Source: Solea solea
Taxonomy: Eukaryota; Chordata; Actinopteri; Pleuronectiformes; Soleidae
NCBI RefSeq assembly: GCF_958295425.1
Contig: NC_081141.1
Span: 13,193,500-13,257,499, forward strand
Reading direction: 5' to 3'
DNA length: 64,000 bases
A program made the position numbers and the translations under genes. Shown here piece after piece: positions 56,691 to 64,000 of the stretch. Positions within the stretch are counted from its first letter, which is position 1, and each line of letters starts with the position of its first letter. The notes under the pieces were generated by a model. That model saw only the letters and a program-made list of their open reading frames with translations, made no database searches and had not been told where the DNA came from.

Positions 56691-57490
56691 CTTTTATTAT
56701 TCTATTTTATTCTATTTTTTGCATTGTATGTAAGGTGACAAGAAGGCACCAACAAATAACATTTATCATTATTAGTATTATTATTATTATTGTTATTATT
56801 ATTATAATAATTATTCTTATTGTTGTTGTTATCATTTTATTAATACATAGGATGATAGAGAAACATTTAAATAATCCAAACAAACCTATGCGATTTTAGG
56901 GTTGACTAAAATATGACAAAAACTGGTATTTAACTCATAAGGGCAAGGTGTTGGACTGTGCCTTCAATTATTTGTTTATTTGTATTTATTATTTATTGAT
57001 GTTGGGATACTTAACTTAATTTTTTTTTTATCCCCTTAGGGAAAGTATTCCTCTGCATTTGACCCATCCTAGAATTAGGAGCAGTGGGCTGCCACACTGA
57101 GTAGCGCCCGGGGAGCATTGGGGGTTGGGTACCAGCGACCCTCCGGTTACAAGTCAAGTTCCCTTTCCACTTTCCACAGGCTGCCCAAATTTGTGGAACT
57201 GACAAGCCACTTGTGCTACTGATGCTGTGTCCAATAAAAGCCCAGTAAAATGGAGAAGGGCGTCTCTTTCCTTTCCCTTCGTTAAAAGTTTGTTGCCGAT
57301 CTGGGTTCGCAATGTGTAGCCACTGTTTGACCTTGCTCTGCTAACACAAGACAAGTTTATTTGCAGGGCACTATTTATACACAGGGCAACTCAAAGTGCT
57401 TTACAAGGGCTGAGAAATACATATAGAAAATCACAGAAAAAAACATTAAAATTGCATTATCATAATAAAAGCTTGACATTTAAATTACAT
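56691..57490. repeat. Unclassified repeats: (ATT)n, 'gcgcccggggagca' repeat, 'caaagtgctttacaa' repeat
   Basis: (ATT)n-rich tract at 56755-56840. 57040-57150 holds 'aggagcagtgggctgcca' and 'gcgcccggggagcattggg', a common fish dispersed repeat. 57350-57420 holds 'caagtttatttgcagggca' and 'caactcaaagtgctttacaa', a typical SINE/LINE 3' end. Confidence 0.5.
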
Positions 57491-58625
57491 GAATCATAAT
57501 AAAAGCAAGGCATTAAAATTAAAACAGTCATTACAGTCATGAGAGATGAAAGTTTGATTTCATAAGACTATGACTACAACTAAATCAAAATGTGCGTATG
57601 AGGTATCAAAATTGTAGAAATTATCATGTCCATATTAGAAGCTTTTTTAACGACTAATCAAAAAGTGCAAGTCACAACCTGGCAAATGTCAAGCACAGTC
57701 CACATTTATGGCCTCAATTGTCATTTGTTTTGATTACATACATCAGGGGAGGACACACTGCATTTATTCAAATCTCCAAACTTTGTACAACAAAAAGTTG
57801 CAACCGTGATTTAAAGTGCTGATTTGCGGACAGCAAAATGTCATCTTAAAACTGGTTTCACAGCAGAGATCTTCTGAAGAAATGATGCTGATAAGCACAG
57901 TGTGGCCTGAAAAAACTAGAAAGGCAAACAGCACGGGACATATTAACAGCTTATTAATTCTTATTTCTGACTGGCCAGGGCGAACTCATAGAGCTTGAAA
58001 TGTTTGTTTTTACGCTCTGACGTGAGATTTCATATGGTGCATGATTACAAATGAAAGTCTTTTCACACAAATAAACTAATTGACTATTACACAATTTTTT
58101 TTAAACTAGTGCAGTACCTGCAGCTTGGACTTCAGCTGACTCAGTATGGCACATTGCCTTGTGTATCCTGTCTCTACTGAATGTGTTTATGCATGCAGAA
58201 CAGGCTAATTTTTGCCCCTTAGTAATTCACCTGTGAAGTTTAAAGCCTGTCAAGTGACCTGTTGAACAGTCAGGACAGAACAGATGGACAGATGGGAAAT
58301 CAGACAGACAGACGTTCCTTAAATGTATATAGAGATTCTTCTTCTAATAATTTCTGGCAGGCTTTACATCGAGTGGTGTAATGCTGCCCGCCACAGTTCT
58401 ATTCTTCTCAAATGATCTTTGGATTAATCACTCCAACTGCACCGATTTGTGAAGACACTGATGCCTTGTGTGAAACAGCTCTTACTTATTATTTGGCCAG
58501 GTTTTTATATCAGCATTTGCATTTTAAAGTTAGAACCTTGTGATACTCACTGGAAAAGCTGTTAAATCACCTGGATTGCAGGTGGACAGTCATTAAAGTC
58601 ATTTAAGTCATTAAGTATGCACACA
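57491..58625. other. Intergenic, no recognised gene
   Basis: Nothing recognised. Confidence 0.45.
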
Positions 58626-58629
58626 GAAA

Positions 58630-58848
58630 CGCCACAAACTATAAACGTAAACAAAGAGACATCATTTCCCATCAGCGCTACCGTGACCCTCATGTGGAGG
58701 ATAAAGCGGTACACACTCGATCAATGAATGAATGAATTCTGGGGATGTAGATTGTAGTCATTACATTACATTCGAATCGAACTTGCGACCATGATGTCTT
58801 TGGTACACAAGGTAGGGTCTTAACCACTGAGCCACTCCACCCCCCAAA
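58630..58848 (-). mobile_element. tRNA-headed SINE
   Basis: On the minus strand the head from 58845 reads 'gggtggagtggctcagtgg' (A box tggctcagtgg), then 'ttaagaccctaccttg', then 'gcaagttcgattcgaatg' (B box-like). It ends in the shared tail 'accgctttatcctccaca' with 'tgagggtcacggtagcgct'. This shows a tRNA-like promoter fused to the tail seen in the other copies. Confidence 0.68.
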
Positions 58849-59247
58849 AATTGATACAATTTTGGTGGTGATATGGGAAACTAAGTAGCAGCTACAACCA
58901 GAGATGCCACACAAAAATAGCAAATAATTACAGCAGAAACCGCTCCTGTAGAATTGATATTTATATTCCCCTGTGGATAAAATGAGAAGAATGACTAAAA
59001 AGTTGCTTTGTTATTTACAGGCATGAAAGGGAGGTCATTATTTGAGCTGCAGTTGGTTTGAACGGAGATGATTAATCATTTGTCACCAGCGCAGACAGTT
59101 CTTTTTTATTCATGTTGCCCCTGTCAGTTACGCACAGACAGTAACTGAAGATGCTGAGGCTCAAATGTCTGTTCAGTTCATTTTTAATTATCCTCTCCCT
59201 TGTTCTTCTCTTTCTTTGTCATTTTCACTTTGTAACACGTTTGCCTT

Positions 59248-59315
59248 GTGTCAGCTGGGATTTGCAACAGCGCCCCAGCAACCCTCATCTAGAGGGTAAA
59301 GCAGTTGAAGATGAG
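59248..59315 (+). mobile_element. SINE-like tail fragment
   Basis: 'gtgtcagctgggatttgcaa', 'caaccctcatctagagggta' and 'aagcagttgaagatgagtga' match the tail of the family in + orientation. Confidence 0.6.
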
Positions 59316-59700
59316 TGAGTGAATCTCTCGTGCAGGTGGCAATGAGTGTATAGTAAGCTTAAGATTGCACTCACGCTTTCTTAAGGAGAAATCCCAAAAT
59401 GTGGGCCAAATCATGGTATTTTTATTTTCGTATTGAATGACAAGTCTGGAGGCATTCTTTTCCAACAAACCCAAAGCTTTGTTCAGCTTGATACATCATA
59501 TTCCTCTGAGCATGAGCTACATTGTTTTCCAAAGCCTATTATGAACACATCAGTGAAGTCAAGTTGCTCTGGCTGACATTTCTTCATTATCGTTAAAGCA
59601 GTCACAATCCCCAGATACACTGTAAAACTGCCAGGAACACAGAGTAGCTGTTGTGTATTAATATGCTACACTTTGTTTGTTACATATATTGTTTGTGAGC
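59316..59700. other. Intergenic, no recognised gene
   Basis: Nothing recognised. Confidence 0.45.
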
Positions 59701-59704
59701 TTGT

Positions 59705-59975
59705 GTAGTGGCAGGTGTAGTGGCTCACTACCCGGGGTTGTGACCCGGTCTGAATGAGGGCCTTTCTGGATGGAGTTTGCATGTTCACCGGGTACTCCAG
59801 TTTCCCCTCCACAGCCCAAAAATATGGAGAGGTTTACTGAACACTTTTGAAAAAAAATTGCCTATGGGTCGTGAGATGTGTGTGACCTGTACCTTGCCTT
59901 TCGCCTTGTGTTAGCTGGGATTGGCTCCAGCAACTTTCATGTGGAGGATAAAGCAGTAGACAATGAATGAATGAG
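59705..59975 (+). mobile_element. SINE-like repeat, near complete but diverged
   Basis: 'gtgtagtggctcactacc' (A box region), 'gagtttgcatgttcaccggg', 'tttcccctccacagcccaa', 'gtgttagctgggattggctc' and 'gtggaggataaagcagtag' occur in the full family order. Confidence 0.75.
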
Positions 59976-61060
59976 GTGCAATTTCAGCAGCCCTTACAGA
60001 ATATTTGCAAAAACAAAACATTTTGTGGAATGGCTGCTTAATCCAAGTGATTTTGATAAAGAAGTGTATTTGGTGAAAGGCATGGTGCTTTTTTGAAGCC
60101 AAAAACAGAAATAATGAGACAGGTTGACATAACAATAAAGTCTGTCCAAATGCTGGTACAATTGTGGGAGATATTGCTTGGTGGGAATGGAACTCGGCCT
60201 TATAAAGTATGATGGTTTCTAGTTGAGAGTTGTGGTACTTCATTCTCAGAGAGTTGTAACATGTTAGGCCTTTTGAAGCCCTGCACTCAGCTTGAAGATT
60301 GAGTGAACAAGGCAGTGAGTTATTGACAGAGCGAAGCAGAGCAGGTGTGCTACGCATCTGGCTGGCGGGTGTGCTACCCTCAGAGAGAGGGTAGACCATG
60401 GAGAGTGATATGCCCTTAACTGTGGGAGGTTGGCTGTCTGAGTGGCTCACAGAATTGGCTCCTGTTGGCTGCCACCTTTTTAGTGAAGAAGGTGGCAAAG
60501 ATTTCAGCTGAGATGTTGGTGTCTAGGTGTCAAGGTGGTGGGAGGGTTGAGTAATGTTTTGAAATTGGAAAATAATTACCTTTACTTGTGCCTTTAGATA
60601 CAGTATCAGCAACACTGATGCTGATAAAGGAACAAGAGAGCAATTGATAACCGCTGATATCAATAACTTTGAGTTCGAGACTGTTGTAATAAACTGAACA
60701 ATACAGAACACAGAAAAGAGACCGATATACTGGAGAATGGTTTACTGGCTCATAGAATAGACTGACTGCTACTATAATGGCTGAATTAAGAATGTGACAA
60801 GTAAAGCTACACACATCTTGCTTTATTTACTCAGTTCAGTGCAGAGTAGTTACATGGGGTCGTGTACTGTTCTAATTTAACATGAATATCCACAGCTTTG
60901 AACTTAAAACCTGTTTAGAAACACAAACTAGATCATCATACATTAGAAACTTCACTTTCTGAAAGACACTGCTTATAGGCACACGAGATGTCTACTCACT
61001 GCTCCATAGATAGGCTAGTCACATTGTTGCTACCCCGCTGATTCTCCACAGGTATCTCAG
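59976..61060. other. Intergenic, no recognised gene
   Basis: A 195-codon minus-strand frame (59911-60498) overlaps the SINE and has no family resemblance; it is not called. Confidence 0.45.
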
Positions 61061-61063
61061 TTT

Positions 61064-62392
61064 CAGTGGCGGAGCTAGACTTTTGTCTTTGGGGTGGCGG
61101 GGCAAGGCTATTTCAGGGGGTCCACAGACTACGACAATGAATTTGTTTCTCAACCAATGAATTGCAATCTGAGTCTCTTAATGTTAAAATGTACATACTA
61201 AGCACACAGGTGATCAGATTTGTGTGTATAATTTGCAGTTTATTAACAATGTACAAAATGTAAAAAACACAACTTGGCAACAATTTTTCAATAATGACAT
61301 CATTTTTACAAAAATTATGAAAATGCTCTCTCTCTTTGGTACTCACTCACACACAGTTACACACTCACACACAGTTACCCACTCACACACACACTCAAGA
61401 AGGGATACACACGCACACACTTCTGGCTCACCAACATCTTCGTCAGAATCAGAGGCTTCTGTGTCCTCCTTCGATGGAACTACATTGTATAAAAATATTA
61501 ATATTAGAAATGCAACCACCATTGATAAAACAACACACATCAGTAACCAACATTTCAAATATTTAAAACTTAACTTAAAATTACTGATTAATATTCAAAC
61601 TTTTCAGCTAGTTGACAGGCTGGCTACCATCTTCACGTTACGTTTTTAATAAATTTTATTTTCAGATTTATGTAATGTATACAAACATATCAGTAACGTA
61701 TACCAACAGTATAGAGACATAACAAAGGGCAAGACGTGAAGGATAAACAGAGCATGAAACAGCTAGCTGGCTGATTGTCTGCTAGTTTCATTCCTCTAAA
61801 ATCATCGGAGAAACATGTAAATGCATCCTAAGCAGCAACCCGAATTAAATGTAACGTTAGACTTTAATGCGGAGCAGCTGTTGGAAGCTGACACTGGTCA
61901 TCTGTAGACACCATGAGATGTAACTTAATGTTAACTTTGTTAACTTTATACCCGTGGCTCCTAATGAGTCACTGTCTGTGGCTTATTAGGACACCACCGT
62001 AAAACTTACTTTAGAATGAGGATTTCACTGTCCATGAAGTCTATTTATCCTACCTCTCTTCTTCTTTTTCGTCGTGTCTTGTGTTGATCCTCTGTCCTGT
62101 ACTCCTGGCTCAACGCACTCCAGCAACGATAAACGGTCCTCTTCTTCTGTGGCGATTCTTCTTCTTCTCCTAATAAATGTGGATTACAACTCTTTGTGGT
62201 ACATAACGCCAACTAGTGTACAGGAGGGACTTAGCAGTCAATAGGCGTCACTGATTTCATAATGCAGCTGGCTCCTTTCGACAAGACGTGCGGTACCGTG
62301 ATATGTCAATCATCTGGGGGGGGACCTGGAGGGTCCAATCAGATTTCAGGGGGGTCCAGTGCTACCCCGCCCCCCCTCTAGCTCTGCCTCTG
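61064..62392. mobile_element. 1.33-kb hAT-type element
   Basis: The ends are cagtggcggagctaga and, in reverse complement, cagaggcagagctaga (14/16). Both are followed by G-rich subterminal blocks including 'tttcagggggtcc' in inverted orientation. Flanks ctcagttt (61056-61063) and ctcagtcg (62393-62400) form a 6/8 target duplication. It contains a CACACT-rich tract (61345-61420). No transposase domain recognised. Confidence 0.78.
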
Positions 62393-62400
62393 CTCAGTCG

Positions 62401-64000
62401 CACAAGCCCTACATGTTTTTCCAACAAAAGCATACAGAAACATTTATGGATAAAGTGAAGAATAAATGTGGCTTAAATGTAAGGCTTTATTTATCTTATA
62501 TATCTATAGTTATTTAAGACATGAATAAATAAAAACACAGAACACAATGATCTCTAAGAAATTGTATTACTTCTGCGTAGACATTTGTGAAAAACAACTT
62601 GTTACCCAACGTAACGTCGATCACATTTTAAAACTAATTTGATACATTAAATTAAATGATTCAATGTGAGTACATATTCTCTGCAGAGAATGTCATGAAA
62701 GAAAATCAAGTGATACTAGATTGAAATGCCCGCTGTCATGACATGAAATTAAGACACATTATGATGCATATATAGGGTTTTCTGCCAGTCTGTAGCTAAT
62801 CACAAGTCAGAAACATGTCTGGTGTTAACACTCCAGAGGAAGACACATGAACAATCGTGCAATCACCTGACAGAACTGTAAGGTTTAGATGTGCGTGAGA
62901 AACTAAGTACAAATGTAAAGTGGATTTCCTGGGATTGTAGTCAGGCGTATGGTTAACCTTATACCAAGCAGGTGTTAATGATCATCATTTTCATAGGTTG
63001 AAACACAGCAATTACCTGAAACAAAAACAGCTGTGTAGGAGGCTTAAAACTGGGTATTGTATTTTAAGGAAAAGTTGCGGACTGCAGTCCCAGAGCTAAA
63101 TAGACTGCAGTCTTCTGCTAAATGGGGCCAATTTCCACTAACAGAAATATACCACGGCCATAGATGGATTATGGGTTCAATTCACTTCCATTTTAATTAC
63201 CTAAAAGCACTTTCCAGAGTAACTTTGGGATCTTACATTATTACAATGAAACAACAGTTCCCACAAAGAGCAAGTACTTAAAGAAAGTGGAGAGGAAAAC
63301 ACCCTCAGGATGTTGTGTCGATGTATGTTTTGTTTTATAATACTAACTGGTGTTTAATAGTGTGAGGGACAGATCAAATTGAAATCAAAAGTGCCTGTGG
63401 CTACCAACATCTCGTAAACAGCTAATTTTTCAAAAATGTGTCAAACTTTCAGATCACTTACAGTGCAACACAGAGCTCTGTGAAGAAAGTCAGTCAGCAT
63501 TGTCATATTAAAGTGTATATTAAGTGTCACCCTACAGGAAAACGTGTTACTAACCACCTCTGAAAATTTGAATGATTATGAGATTGCTCCTTCTCAAGTG
63601 TTTGTACAGAACACAAATGTAAATGCTGTGGTATCAAACCACATTTTCACCATTTTGGTCATAGTTTACCATAGAACACAAACACAGATAATTTAGCTAC
63701 AGTCCTGCTCTCTCTCCCTCATTCTCCATCAGTGGTATCTGCAGCCTCACAGGAGGAGTCAAGTTCATTTCCTTATTATTAGGAATTTTAATTGAGTTTT
63801 AAGTGAAAGAGCTTTTCTGTAATTTTGGCATCAAGGTAAGACACAAATACATTTCATCTAGCAAACCAAAGGCAGTAGTGTAGGAGCAGGTGCAGTTAGT
63901 CACAAATGAATGGTAAATGACTGTTAACACCTCAATTGTCATTTGACATAGATGAGCAGCACCTCTAGTTGATGCTGCCTCTTGATGTCCAAGGGCATCA
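62401..64000. other. Intergenic, no recognised gene
   Basis: AT-rich, no recognised coding segment or named repeat up to the window end. Confidence 0.45.

Noticed and set aside
59911..60498. 195-codon minus-strand frame
   Set aside because: Overlaps a SINE copy, shows no domain, and has no splice or promoter context; likely chance.
61343..61558. 71-codon minus-strand membrane-like frame
   Set aside because: Largely a translated GTGTGA-type microsatellite inside the hAT element.

Overview
The window is vertebrate nuclear DNA, almost certainly from a teleost fish. It holds one multi-exon gene with consensus GT-AG introns, surrounded by repeat families typical of fish genomes: L2-like LINEs, a Penelope-like element, hAT and Kolobok-like MITEs, a tRNA-headed SINE and long AT and CA microsatellites. 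No bacterial, plasmid or phage features are present.

Region 1 (about 0.9-33.2 kb, + strand) is a complete copy of slc4a4, the electrogenic Na+/HCO3- cotransporter NBCe1. I could place 22 coding exons plus a 23rd alternative terminal exon, with every splice phase consistent. The joined exons give 1070 residues ending in the NBCe1-A/B tail FLERHTSC. The mammalian alternative-splicing logic can be read directly from the sequence. (i) An A-type start exon runs continuously into the common exon, and the acceptor that a B-type transcript would use lies inside the coding sequence at 1484-1485. (ii) A second donor 27 nt upstream of the main donor of exon 3 would remove nine residues, as in NBCe1-D/E. 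(iii) Skipping the 94-nt exon 21 shifts exon 22 into a second open frame that joins exon 23 and ends in the PDZ ligand ETTL, as in NBCe1-C, giving 1087 residues. Exon 22 is therefore translated in two frames. CA/TG repeats flank this switch.

Region 2 (introns) carries a 5'-truncated L2-like LINE and a SINE copy in intron 15, hAT-type MITE remnants in introns 4, 7, 12 and 20, and several microsatellites.

Region 3 (about 33.2-64 kb) has no protein-coding gene that I can recognise on either strand. It is a repeat-rich intergenic stretch: a hAT MITE with a perfect 8-bp target duplication (49.1-50.0 kb), a second hAT element (61.1-62.4 kb), a foldback MITE (40.2-40.6 kb), a CpG-rich inverted-repeat element (54.5-55.2 kb), a Kolobok-like MITE with TTAA ends (55.6-56.2 kb), a Penelope GIY-YIG remnant (46.6-47.5 kb), two more LINE fragments and several SINE copies. 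No convincing tRNA, rRNA or CRISPR feature was found.
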